The translations under genes were made by a program, and so were the position numbers. DNA of 64,000 nucleotides from CAVSWT01 sp963782985 (lineage in GTDB: Bacteria > Bacteroidota > Ignavibacteria > Ignavibacteriales > Ignavibacteriaceae): the NCBI GenBank assembly GCA_963782985.1, contig CAWALU010000010.1:62001-126000 (forward strand), read 5' to 3'. Of this stretch, positions 17,977-25,618 are shown piece after piece. Below the pieces are notes generated by a model that saw nothing but the letters and a program-made list of their open reading frames with translations, made no database searches and was not told where the DNA came from. Every line of letters begins with the position of its first letter. Position 1 is the first letter of the stretch.

Positions 17977-19233
17977 ATGAGAGTTTCTGATTTAATGCTC
18001 AGCAATAATTTTGTTTCCAACCTGAACGCTACAAAAGCAAGGATGGGCAAACTACAATTGGATTTAGCTACGCAAAAGAAAATTAGGAACCCTTCCGACT
18101 CTCCATACGGAGCTTCAAAAATTTTGCGTTTAAATGAACAGCTCAGCCTTCAAGATTTATATTCAAAAAATGTTGAGAATGGTTTAGCGTTTTTAAATGA
18201 AACAAGCTTTGAAGTTGAATCAATGCAAAGCGAGATTGCAGATGTTCAAACTGCGTTAGCGGAATTAAATAATCCGGGAAACCAGGTAAACATTCAAAGC
18301 TATGCCGAAAAAATTGATTTAGCTTTAAACTCAATTCTTAATCACGCCAATGCAAAGTTTAACGGCAAATATGTTTTTGGCGGAACTGATTTTATTTCAC
18401 AGCCGTTTGGTTATGATTCGGGAAATTCTTCAATCGAAAAAAAGGTTAATGATTTATCAGGCGTTCAAACCGTAAAAACTTCACAAAATATATTTCAAAA
18501 AATAAATTTAACGGGAACGGAAGTATTCGGAACAATTGTAAAAAACACGGGAACATTCGATGTAAATTCAGCGGTCGGTACAGCTACTAACAATCAAACA
18601 AAAGTTTATGATGCGTTGGGAAATGAATTCGATCTAAACATAACTTACACAAAAACTGCCGCTAATACATATAAAATGGATTATGATGTTTTGGATACGA
18701 ATGGCGTGTCGGTTTTTTCAACTCCTCCGTCAAGTCAAGATTTAAAGTTTAATACTTCAACCGGGCAAATGGAAACTTTAAATGGTAAAAAACCAGCGCC
18801 AATAAAAATAGATTTAGGATCTCAGAAAATTAATTTCAATTTAGATGTAACTTCGTTAAGGGAAACAGACGGTGGCGGTTCATTAAGTTTTTCCGCAAAT
18901 CAAAAAATGGATGTATTTAATACGCTGCTATCCATTAAAGAAAATTTAGCAAATGGAATTATGCCAACCGACGAGCAGATAAAAAGTCTGGATGAATTTA
19001 ATAAACATCTGCTTAACAAATCTTCTCAAGTAGGAAATGTTATTAATCAACTTAACGAAACAAGTGATTTATTAGTCAGCCAAAAAATTACCTTGCAAAG
19101 CCTGCTGTCTCAAGAGCAGGATGTGGATATAGCCAAAGCAACGGTTGATTTACAGCAGCAGGATTATTTGATGCAAATGTCATATAAAATTGCGGCAATG
19201 ATTTTGCCTAAATCTCTTTTGGATTTTTTATGA
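17977..19233 (+). CDS. flgL: Hook-filament junction protein FlgL with hook-like inserted domain
   Basis: Second junction protein, flagellin-like. The N-terminal helix is LQLDLATQKKIRNPSDSPYG and the C-terminal helix is ATVDLQQQDYLMQMSYKIAA. At 418 residues it is about 100 longer than enteric FlgL. The extra block at about 195-305 reads TKVYDALGNEFDLNITYTKT, then LKFNTSTGQMETLNG. That resembles the FlaE/D2 domain of the hook protein FlgE more than any FlgL segment (inference). It overlaps motA by ATGA. Confidence 0.92.
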   Translation: MRVSDLMLSNNFVSNLNATKARMGKLQLDLATQKKIRNPSDSPYGASKILRLNEQLSLQDLYSKNVENGLAFLNETSFEVESMQSEIADVQTALAELNNPGNQVNIQSYAEKIDLALNSILNHANAKFNGKYVFGGTDFISQPFGYDSGNSSIEKKVNDLSGVQTVKTSQNIFQKINLTGTEVFGTIVKNTGTFDVNSAVGTATNNQTKVYDALGNEFDLNITYTKTAANTYKMDYDVLDTNGVSVFSTPPSSQDLKFNTSTGQMETLNGKKPAPIKIDLGSQKINFNLDVTSLRETDGGGSLSFSANQKMDVFNTLLSIKENLANGIMPTDEQIKSLDEFNKHLLNKSSQVGNVINQLNETSDLLVSQKITLQSLLSQEQDVDIAKATVDLQQQDYLMQMSYKIAAMILPKSLLDFL

Positions 19234-20009
19234 TCAGAAAGTCAGGAACCGTAATCGGATTACTGCTCGGTCTCCTTTCAATCTTTGGCGCATTCTTTAT
19301 TGAAGGGGGATCATTCAAGGCTCTATTTTTACTGCCGGCAATGCTTATTGTTTTTGGCGGAACTTTTTCTGCAACAATTATCGGCGTAGGTTTTAAAAAT
19401 TTTAAAAATGTTTTTAGTCTTATCAAAATTGCATATTTCCCTAAAGAATATGATGAAAAAAAACTGATTGACGGATTTGTAAATCTTGCCAGCAAAGCCC
19501 GTAAAGAAGGACTGCTTGCTGTTGAAAGAGATTTATATAAGCTCAATTATGTTTTTCCAATAAAGCTGATGCGCTTAGTTATTGAAATTACCGAACCGGA
19601 ATCAATAAGAAGTTTGGCGGAACTTGAAATGAAAGCCATGCAGGAAAGGCACTATTCCAACATAAGCATATTTTCAAAGATGGGCGGGTACGCCCCGACA
19701 ATGGGAATTATTGGAACTGTTATGGGTTTGATAATGACGCTGGCAAATGCCGGCAGCAACCCGGACGTTTTAATAAAAAGTATTGCCACGGCTTTTATAG
19801 CAACGCTGTGGGGAATTTTTAGCGCAAATATTATTTGGTTACCAATTGCAGATAAATTAAAAAAATGTCACTTGGAAGAAAAAAATATGATGGAGATTTC
19901 TCTGGAAGCAGCATTGACAGTGCAGAGCGGGGAGATACCTTCAATAGTGAAAGCCCGGCTGTTAAGCATGCTGCCCCAAAAAGACCAGTTAGAAGTTATA
20001 GCAATTTAA
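19230..20009 (+). CDS. motA: Flagellar stator protein MotA (first pair)
   Basis: Stator transmembrane subunit with four membrane segments, 259 residues. GTVIGLLLGLLSIFGAFFIE starts segment 1. The conserved segment 3-4 region is KMGGYAPTMGIIGTVMGLI, then TAFIATLWGIFSANIIWLPI. The C-terminal tail is TVQSGEIPSIVKARLLSMLP, a normal MotA ending, so this frame is real to its stop. It resembles the Bacillus MotA/MotP branch more than the second copy at 22056. Its 3' end is overlapped by motB in another frame. Confidence 0.94.
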   Translation: MIRKSGTVIGLLLGLLSIFGAFFIEGGSFKALFLLPAMLIVFGGTFSATIIGVGFKNFKNVFSLIKIAYFPKEYDEKKLIDGFVNLASKARKEGLLAVERDLYKLNYVFPIKLMRLVIEITEPESIRSLAELEMKAMQERHYSNISIFSKMGGYAPTMGIIGTVMGLIMTLANAGSNPDVLIKSIATAFIATLWGIFSANIIWLPIADKLKKCHLEEKNMMEISLEAALTVQSGEIPSIVKARLLSMLPQKDQLEVIAI

Positions 20010-20686
20010 AGCTGCGTTCTTCTGATTCGGAAGAAAATGACGAAGGCGGTAAAGATAGGTATTTAATTACCTATTCTGATTTAATAACTCTGCTGCTTGG
20101 TTTGTTTATTATTCTTTACGCTATTTCCAAAATTGACGCAAAGAAATATGATAAAATGATTTCAGCTATGGGGAATGTTTTTGGCAATGAAGTGAAAGTT
20201 GTGGGACTTGAAAAAAAGAATGCCAACGAAGCAATTATACCCAGCGAAACTTTAAATGATAAGATCAATAATCTCATCTCTGAAAATGAATTTGAAAAAT
20301 CGATGAGGCTGGAAGAAAATGAACGCGGCATTACAATTCATATTTTAGACGACATACTTTTTTCTTCAGGCAAGGCAGACTTAGAACAAAGTTCTTTAAC
20401 AGTTTTGGGCAAACTTGCAAAGCTACTGCAAACGTTGCCCAACGATATACGAATTGAGGGTCATACTGATAATATTCCGATTGCAAATTCAAGTTTTCCT
20501 TCAAACTGGCATTTGTCTGTAATGCGCGCTTTGAACACGGCATATTTTTTAGTAAATAATGAAAATCTTCCGGCGGATAAAATTTCCATTGTGGGCTATT
20601 CGGAATATAAGCCGATAGACTCAAATGACTCAGTGGAAGGAAGAGCAAACAATCGAAGAGTTGATATAGTAATAATTAAAAAGTAA
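19865..20686 (+). CDS. motB: Flagellar stator protein MotB (first pair)
   Basis: Peptidoglycan-anchored stator subunit, 273 residues. One membrane segment (YLITYSDLITLLLGLFIILY) carries the ion-binding Asp at about residue 72. The C-terminal OmpA-like domain has RIEGHTDNIPI and the final RANNRRVDIVI. The only in-frame ATG before the membrane segment is 19865, inside motA, giving a 145-nt out-of-frame overlap and a 65-residue charged N-terminus. No clear ribosome site precedes it. A CTG at 20012, just after the motA stop, is a possible alternative start. The gene is certain, the start is not. Confidence 0.92.
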   Translation: MSLGRKKYDGDFSGSSIDSAERGDTFNSESPAVKHAAPKRPVRSYSNLKLRSSDSEENDEGGKDRYLITYSDLITLLLGLFIILYAISKIDAKKYDKMISAMGNVFGNEVKVVGLEKKNANEAIIPSETLNDKINNLISENEFEKSMRLEENERGITIHILDDILFSSGKADLEQSSLTVLGKLAKLLQTLPNDIRIEGHTDNIPIANSSFPSNWHLSVMRALNTAYFLVNNENLPADKISIVGYSEYKPIDSNDSVEGRANNRRVDIVIIKK

Positions 20687-20691
20687 GGATT

Positions 20692-21072
20692 ATGAAATTA
20701 CAAACATTTCAATTTGGCGAAGTGGAATATTCCGAAGATCTAATAATAAAATTTTCTTCAGGATTATTAGGCTTTGAAAATTTAAAAAAATATCTATTGA
20801 TAAAAACCGACGATGATATTTTTTTCTGGCTTTATTCTATTGATAAACCTGAGATTGCTTTTCCATTAATTGGCGCTTCAGTTTTAGATGAACACTACCC
20901 TCACGAAAATCATTTTGAACCGTTTGGAGTTGTTACTTTAAACAATGATCCTTTAAAAGTTACTGTTAATCTTAAAGCCCCGGTGTATATAAATCAAGAA
21001 ACAAAAAATGGGTACCAAAAAATTTTGGACGAGCAAAATTACGAAGTGAACTATAATTTATTCATTGAATAG
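20692..21072 (+). CDS. fliW: Flagellar assembly factor FliW
   Basis: Protein partner that binds and inhibits CsrA until flagellin is exported, coupling flagellin translation to assembly. It has 126 residues. Family features: KFSSGLLGFENLKKYLLIK near the start, then WLYSIDKPEIAFPLIGA and VNLKAPVYINQETKNGYQKI. An AAGGA ribosome site lies before the ATG. csrA follows by 14 nt, the standard linked pair. Confidence 0.95.
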   Translation: MKLQTFQFGEVEYSEDLIIKFSSGLLGFENLKKYLLIKTDDDIFFWLYSIDKPEIAFPLIGASVLDEHYPHENHFEPFGVVTLNNDPLKVTVNLKAPVYINQETKNGYQKILDEQNYEVNYNLFIE

Positions 21073-21086
21073 AAATAGCAGGTCTT

Positions 21087-21326
21087 ATGCTGATATTAAA
21101 TAGAAAACTAGATGAAGAAATAATTATAAACTCAGAAATTGTGGTTAAAGTTTTATCCATTTCAGATGGACAAATTAAAATCGGAATTTCTGCGCCTAAA
21201 GAAGTTGAAATATTGCGGGGAGAACTTTACGAGCAAGTAAAAGAAAATTTAAAAAGGGCTTCAGAGGAAAGTAAAATTAATATGAGCATTCCTCCTAAAC
21301 ATAAAATAAATATAATCAGGAAATAG
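21087..21326 (+). CDS. csrA: Carbon storage/translational regulator CsrA
   Basis: RNA-binding homodimer that blocks translation of GGA-containing leaders, including flagellin mRNAs in FliW-containing bacteria. The N-terminus MLILNRKLDEEIIINSEIVV and the segment QIKIGISAPKEVEILRGELY are diagnostic. At 79 residues it carries the longer C-terminal tail seen in FliW-containing lineages. It lies 3 nt before the REC-HPt gene. Confidence 0.96.
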   Translation: MLILNRKLDEEIIINSEIVVKVLSISDGQIKIGISAPKEVEILRGELYEQVKENLKRASEESKINMSIPPKHKINIIRK

Positions 21327-21329
21327 CTG

Positions 21330-22055
21330 ATGGGAAACATAAACAAAAAAATAACCGTGTTAGTGGTAGATGATTCTGACATTATTAGAAACTCGTTAAA
21401 AAATTTTTTTGGCGAATATCATCTTGATGTTATTGCCTGCTTAAACGGATTGGAAGGAATTCAAAAAGCTATTGAGCATAAACCATGCTTAATTATTTTG
21501 GATTTATTAATGCCTAATTTTGACGGCATAAAAATGCTGCAGGTAATTAAAATAATAGAAGACTTAAAGAAAATTCCGGTTATTGTAATTAGCGGCAATA
21601 CAAACCGCAGTAATGTTTTATCTGCGCTGGAAGCTGGCGCTGACCGAGTCATTTCTAAGCCTCTTCAAAAAGATGTTATCATAAAAAATATTAATGAAGT
21701 GCTGGGCGGTAATTTCCTTGGACAGGCAAAAAAGCAGGATTATGTTCCTGAATTTAATGAAGAAGAAATGCTGAATCAGTTTAGAAAATTCTTTGTATCA
21801 AGTTTCCCTTTAAAAAAGAACGCAATTATAAATGCTTTATCAAATCAGAACAAAATTTTGTTAAAATCTGTAATACACGAAATAAAAGGTTCCGGAGGCA
21901 CCATTGGCTTTCCTAATCTTACTAAAATGGCGAAAGATATTGAAAATGATTTGGAAGATTTTACCGTTGACTGGGATGTTCTACAATTAAAATGTGAAGA
22001 TATTTTTTCGATAGTAAAGGAGATAGAAAATTTAAAACCCATTCTGGAAAAATAA
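21330..22055 (+). CDS. Response regulator receiver fused to HPt domain
   Basis: 241 residues in two modules. Residues about 8-125 are a receiver domain (VLVVDDSDIIRNSLKNFF, phospho-acceptor D58 in ILDLLMP, Lys in ISKPLQKD). Residues about 145-240 are a histidine phosphotransfer domain, with the motif HEIKGSGGTIGFPNLTKMAK and acceptor His at about 183. Such a protein can pass phosphate between receivers. Placed between csrA and the second motA, it probably serves a motility phosphorelay (inference). Confidence 0.87.
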   Translation: MGNINKKITVLVVDDSDIIRNSLKNFFGEYHLDVIACLNGLEGIQKAIEHKPCLIILDLLMPNFDGIKMLQVIKIIEDLKKIPVIVISGNTNRSNVLSALEAGADRVISKPLQKDVIIKNINEVLGGNFLGQAKKQDYVPEFNEEEMLNQFRKFFVSSFPLKKNAIINALSNQNKILLKSVIHEIKGSGGTIGFPNLTKMAKDIENDLEDFTVDWDVLQLKCEDIFSIVKEIENLKPILEK

Positions 22056-22916
22056 ATGTTTGTTATTATTGGTTTTCTTGTAGTTGTAATTTCAATTGTG
22101 GTTGGTTTTACAGTTGCAGGAGGCAATCTTGTCCTCTTAATGCAAGGGGCGGAATTTATAGTGATCGGAGGAACTGCCATTGGCAGTATACTTATTGCGG
22201 CGCCTCTTCCCTTAGTAAAAAAAATATTAGCATACCTACCTCAAACTTTTAAATCTCATCATATTTCCAAAGCAGATTATTTAGAATTGCTAAAATCTTT
22301 CAACGATCTATTTTTATTAGCTCAGCGAGACGGTTTGTTGGCAATAGAAAAACATATTGAAGATCCATTGCAAAGCGATATTCTTTCAAGAAGTGAAAAA
22401 TTTGTTAAGGATGATGTTACACGTGATTTTTTTTCTGACACAATGAAAGTAATGCTTTCAGGCGGAATTCCCCCGCACGAATTAGAAGGATTGATTGACG
22501 CAGAAATTGAGACATTTGAATTAGAATCAAAGCCGGTGGTTGGTATAATTTCAACTGTTGGCGATTCATTGCCCGGTATCGGAATTGTTGCCGCTGTGTT
22601 AGGAATAATTGTTACTATGAGTTCTATTGACCAAGGAGCTGAAGTGGTTGGTCATCACGTAGCCGCAGCTTTAGTGGGAACATTTTTGGGAGTTTTAATG
22701 GCTTACGGGTTTATAGGTCCGCTTGCAAAAAACATTGAACATATTATTGAAGACAAAAAAAGATTTTTAGAGACAATAAAAACTTGCATAGTGGCTTATG
22801 CAAAAGGCAACCCTCCTATTTTATCAATTGAAATGGCTCGCAGAACTATTTATTCTGATGACAGACCAACCTTTAGCGAATTAGAAAATTACGTTAGAGG
22901 AAAAACACAATCATGA
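22056..22916 (+). CDS. motA: Flagellar stator protein MotA (second pair)
   Basis: Second MotA, 286 residues, of the enteric-like branch. The N-terminus FVIIGFLVVVISIVVGFTVA is followed by EFIVIGGTAIGSILIAAPLP. The conserved segment 3-4 region is VGDSLPGIGIVAAVLGIIVT, then GHHVAAALVGTFLGVLMAYG. The C-terminus has GNPPILSIEMARRTIYSDDRP. It starts directly after the preceding stop (zero gap) and couples to motB2 by ATGA. It is clearly a different lineage from the copy at 19230. Confidence 0.94.
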   Translation: MFVIIGFLVVVISIVVGFTVAGGNLVLLMQGAEFIVIGGTAIGSILIAAPLPLVKKILAYLPQTFKSHHISKADYLELLKSFNDLFLLAQRDGLLAIEKHIEDPLQSDILSRSEKFVKDDVTRDFFSDTMKVMLSGGIPPHELEGLIDAEIETFELESKPVVGIISTVGDSLPGIGIVAAVLGIIVTMSSIDQGAEVVGHHVAAALVGTFLGVLMAYGFIGPLAKNIEHIIEDKKRFLETIKTCIVAYAKGNPPILSIEMARRTIYSDDRPTFSELENYVRGKTQS

Positions 22917-23701
22917 ACGGCGACAAAGACTTTTCACCCATAATTATAAAAAAGAAAAAAGGACACGAGGGTCATCACGGCGGAGCGTGGAAAGTTGCTT
23001 ACGCAGATTTTGTTACTGCAATGATGGCATTGTTTATCGTGCTTTGGGTTTTAAGTCAAGACGATGCATTGAAAGAATCTGTAGCGCGATATTTTAAAGA
23101 TCCGATTGGTTTTTCCGATAAAGGCAAAGGCGTAATGATGAGCAGCCCTTCAAGTATTGCCGAAGCACAGACCAGTGGTATTGAAAATAAAGAAATGTTA
23201 AAACAGTCAGAGACAAACGAATTAAAAAAAATGGGAGAAAAAATTATTAGCGAACTTGCCTCCGATCCTAAATTTGCAAAATTATCGGACCACATAGAAA
23301 TTGAAGTTACCAACGAAGGGTTAAGAATTGAAATAATGGATTCCAACGATGACTTATTTTTTGAAGTGGGGACGTCAACTCTGAAAGCGAATGCAAAATC
23401 ACTTTTAAAAGAAATTGGAGATAATATTTCAACCTTGCCGAATTTAATTGTAGTGGAAGGGCATACCGATGTTCGTCCGTTCAGCGGCAATGGAATAGGG
23501 ATGACAAATTTTGAATTAAGCGCTGAAAGAGCAAACTCAGCCCGCCGGGCGCTTACCGCAAGTGAATTGAAACCTGAAAGAATTTATGAAGTAAGAGGAT
23601 ATGCCGATAGAAGACTTAGAGATAAAGACGATCCGTACAATATTGTTAACAGACGCATAAGCATAATTGTAAAATACTCAGGCGACGAAACAAATGGGTA
23701 A
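22913..23701 (+). CDS. motB: Flagellar stator protein MotB (second pair)
   Basis: Second MotB, 262 residues. The basic N-terminus KKKKGHEGHHGGAWKVAYAD leads into the membrane segment DFVTAMMALFIVLWVL, with the ion-binding Asp at residue 32 as in the proton-driven enteric protein. The OmpA-like domain has VVEGHTDVRPF and NIVNRRISIIV. A proton-type stator is likely from these residues (inference). Its end overlaps the next gene by 8 nt. Confidence 0.94.
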   Translation: MNGDKDFSPIIIKKKKGHEGHHGGAWKVAYADFVTAMMALFIVLWVLSQDDALKESVARYFKDPIGFSDKGKGVMMSSPSSIAEAQTSGIENKEMLKQSETNELKKMGEKIISELASDPKFAKLSDHIEIEVTNEGLRIEIMDSNDDLFFEVGTSTLKANAKSLLKEIGDNISTLPNLIVVEGHTDVRPFSGNGIGMTNFELSAERANSARRALTASELKPERIYEVRGYADRRLRDKDDPYNIVNRRISIIVKYSGDETNG

Positions 23702-24083
23702 AAATATTATTATAGTTGAAGACGATCCATTTTCTCATCAATATTATAATTATGTTTTTAGTAAAGCAGGGTACTGTCCATTTATTATTGAAAACGGTGA
23801 TTTAATAATTGATAAGTTAACCATTGACGAAGTGAGCTTAATTATTTTAGATATAAATCTTAAAAATACTTTTCTTAATGGCAATAAAATTGACGGTATA
23901 GATTTTGCGAAATTTTTAAAATCGCATAAACTATTTAAAAATATTCCTATTTTACTAGTCACCGCTTCTTCTGATTTTAGTAAAAATTATTTTATCTCTG
24001 AAGGCATTGCCGAAGATTTTATTTTAAAACCTATAACCGATTATAAAACATTATTAAAAAAAGTTAATCAGCTTGTAAATTGA
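23694..24083 (+). CDS. Single-domain response regulator
   Basis: Stand-alone receiver domain of 129 residues, CheY-like in size. The N-terminal acidic pocket is IIIVEDDPFSHQYY, the acceptor Asp is at about 53 in ILDINLK, Thr/Ser in LLVTASS, and Lys in LKPITDYK. There is no output domain, so it acts by protein contact or as a phosphate sink. It overlaps motB2 by 8 nt and the next regulator by 4 nt. No specific motor-binding signature is visible, so it is not called cheY. Confidence 0.86.
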   Translation: MGKNIIIVEDDPFSHQYYNYVFSKAGYCPFIIENGDLIIDKLTIDEVSLIILDINLKNTFLNGNKIDGIDFAKFLKSHKLFKNIPILLVTASSDFSKNYFISEGIAEDFILKPITDYKTLLKKVNQLVN

Positions 24084-24745
24084 ACGAGAAAAAAGAAATA
24101 TTAATTGTAGAAAATGATCCCGATACTACATTCCTTTTAGTTAAGCTGCTCTCAAAAAATAACTACAAAGTTATCACTTCAAAAAATGGCGAGGAAGCCT
24201 TAGAGATTTTAAAATCAGAGAAGCCGCATGTTATAATCGCAGACTGGACTATGCCGGTAATGGACGGCTTGGAGTTATGCAAAACATTAAAGAGAAATGA
24301 AGCTTATAAATTAATATATTTTATAATGCTTACGGCAAGAGCTTCATTAAAAGATAAAGTTACCGGATTGGATTTTGGCGCCGACGATTTTATTGTAAAG
24401 CCGATAGAAAATATGGAATTGCTTGCGCGAATAAGATCGGGTATTAGAATTCATGAACTTCAGCAGGAACTTAAAAATATTGAGCGCCAAAAAGCTGTTT
24501 TGCAGATGGCTTGTACAATTGGTCATAAAATAAATAATCCTCTCAGCAGCCTCGTAATGTCTGTTCAAAATTTAAAAGATGAAATAAAAGAATTACCCTC
24601 CGCTAATTTTGAAGAAGAATTTAATATAATTTCAAAATCAATTGAAAGAATTAAATTTTTAGCTAATGATTTAGTTAGTCTTCAAACGCCTGAAATTGTT
24701 GATTATACATCAACAAATAAAATGATAAAACTAAATAATAGTTAG
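24080..24745 (+). CDS. Response regulator with DHp-like helix domain but no ATPase
   Basis: 221 residues from a TTG start overlapping the previous stop; no ATG is near. Residues about 5-120 are a receiver domain with acceptor Asp at about 55 (ADWTMPVMDG) and Lys in VKPIENME. A coiled linker follows (ELQQELKNIERQKAVLQMA). It then enters a histidine-kinase dimerisation-like helix with GHKINNPLSS, His at about 149. The protein ends near residue 221 without any catalytic ATPase domain. It may be a phosphotransfer or phosphatase partner of a separate kinase (inference). Confidence 0.83.
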   Translation: MNEKKEILIVENDPDTTFLLVKLLSKNNYKVITSKNGEEALEILKSEKPHVIIADWTMPVMDGLELCKTLKRNEAYKLIYFIMLTARASLKDKVTGLDFGADDFIVKPIENMELLARIRSGIRIHELQQELKNIERQKAVLQMACTIGHKINNPLSSLVMSVQNLKDEIKELPSANFEEEFNIISKSIERIKFLANDLVSLQTPEIVDYTSTNKMIKLNNS

Positions 24746-24753
24746 CCGCTGCT

Positions 24754-24780
24754 TAAGTATTATATTGTTACTTACGATAA
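24754..24780 (+). promoter_or_regulatory. Possible sigma-28-like promoter
   Basis: TAAGTATT, 11 nt, then TACGATAA. Against the flagellar sigma-28 consensus TAAAGTTT-N11-GCCGATAA this matches 5/8 and 6/8 with exact spacing. The region is AT-rich, so chance similarity is possible. If it is used, the transcript would start very close to or inside the first ATG of the next gene and favour the ATG at 24797. Confidence 0.25.
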
Positions 24781-24781
24781 T

Positions 24782-25459
24782 ATGGTAAGAAATATAATGC
24801 TAAGTAAAATAATAAATATCGCCGCCGGATCTGATTATAAAAAATCAAACGGCTCGGGAAATCAAAATAAATTTTTAAGAAGAAATCCGTACAGTTCGTT
24901 TCAATTTCATGATTCAATTGTTTTTTCGCCAGCCCTTCAATACTTAACAAATGTTCAATGGCGTCTTAAAGAAATTTCTAATCTTTCAAAAGGAAAATTA
25001 GCGGTTTCATTTGTGGCGTCTGATTTTGAATTTCAAACAGTAGTTGATCTTCCCAATATCGAGAGCTTGAAATCAGTTGATTATAGGATAATTAAAGAAA
25101 ATTCTTTAGACGATCAGGATAATAAAATACTAGTTGAAGTGGAAGTAAAAATTGAAGGCGTAGTTGAAGATAACCTGCCGCAGGCTGTTACATTGGAAAC
25201 CCTTCAGAAATTATTCAACAGACTTTTTGTTTTAAAAATTGAAAACCAATTAAACAAGACTAACTCGGTTATGCTTACTGAAATTATTGGCGATTTATTG
25301 GCGGATTTAAAAACTGAATTTGATTCTGTGAACAATCAATTATTTAATTTTATTGAAAAGCTGACTGAATTAAAAATAACAGGCGTAGAACGTTTTGATA
25401 ATATGCACCTGGAGCCTCTAAAAATAAATCTCATCAAATCACTTAAAAAAGATTCTTAA
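24782..25459 (+). CDS. Conserved-looking hypothetical protein ending the flagellar operon
   Basis: Not recognised. A soluble protein of 225 residues (220 if the ATG at 24797 is used), with no signal peptide or membrane segment. The first half has a short basic Gly/Asn-rich segment followed by mixed alpha/beta sequence. The second half (about 135-215) looks helical (LETLQKLFNRLFVLKIENQL, LLADLKTEFDSVNNQLFNFI). It is 36 nt behind the last regulator and followed by a strong terminator, so it is the last gene of the flagellar block. A late flagellar or chaperone-like role is only a guess from position. Confidence 0.68.
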   Translation: MVRNIMLSKIINIAAGSDYKKSNGSGNQNKFLRRNPYSSFQFHDSIVFSPALQYLTNVQWRLKEISNLSKGKLAVSFVASDFEFQTVVDLPNIESLKSVDYRIIKENSLDDQDNKILVEVEVKIEGVVEDNLPQAVTLETLQKLFNRLFVLKIENQLNKTNSVMLTEIIGDLLADLKTEFDSVNNQLFNFIEKLTELKITGVERFDNMHLEPLKINLIKSLKKDS

Positions 25460-25520
25460 CTAATTACACAAATATTTTTTGGAAGAATAAAAAAAGTTTC
25501 GGCATATTGGGTCCTCAAAT

Positions 25521-25560
25521 GGCGTTAGAATTTTGCTTAGTTATTCTAACGCCGTTTTAT
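25521..25560 (+). terminator. Rho-independent terminator of the flagellar operon
   Basis: A perfect 10-bp stem GGCGTTAGAA / TTCTAACGCC (25521-25530 with 25544-25553) is followed by GTTTTATTTT. It lies about 60 nt after the last + strand gene. Confidence 0.85.
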
Positions 25561-25570
25561 TTTAAAACAA

Positions 25571-25599
25571 AAAAGCCGGTTCAAAATGAGCCGGCTTTT
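25571..25599. terminator. Bidirectional terminator between convergent genes
   Basis: A stem AAAAGCCGG / CCGGCTTTT with an 11-nt loop has T-rich flanks on both strands. Read on the - strand it is followed by a TTTTTTG run and lies 20 nt past the stop of the VWA gene. It therefore ends that gene and backs up the + strand terminator. Confidence 0.82.
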
Positions 25600-25618
25600 A
25601 AGTTTTAATTTTGTGAAC

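Noticed and set aside
23056..23490. 144-residue open frame on the - strand inside motB2
   Set aside because: It is the mirror of a certain coding gene, with no ribosome site and low-complexity Ser/Phe/Ile-rich composition. The same applies to - strand frames at 1893-2141, 10741-11064, 15688-16038 and 19208-19546.
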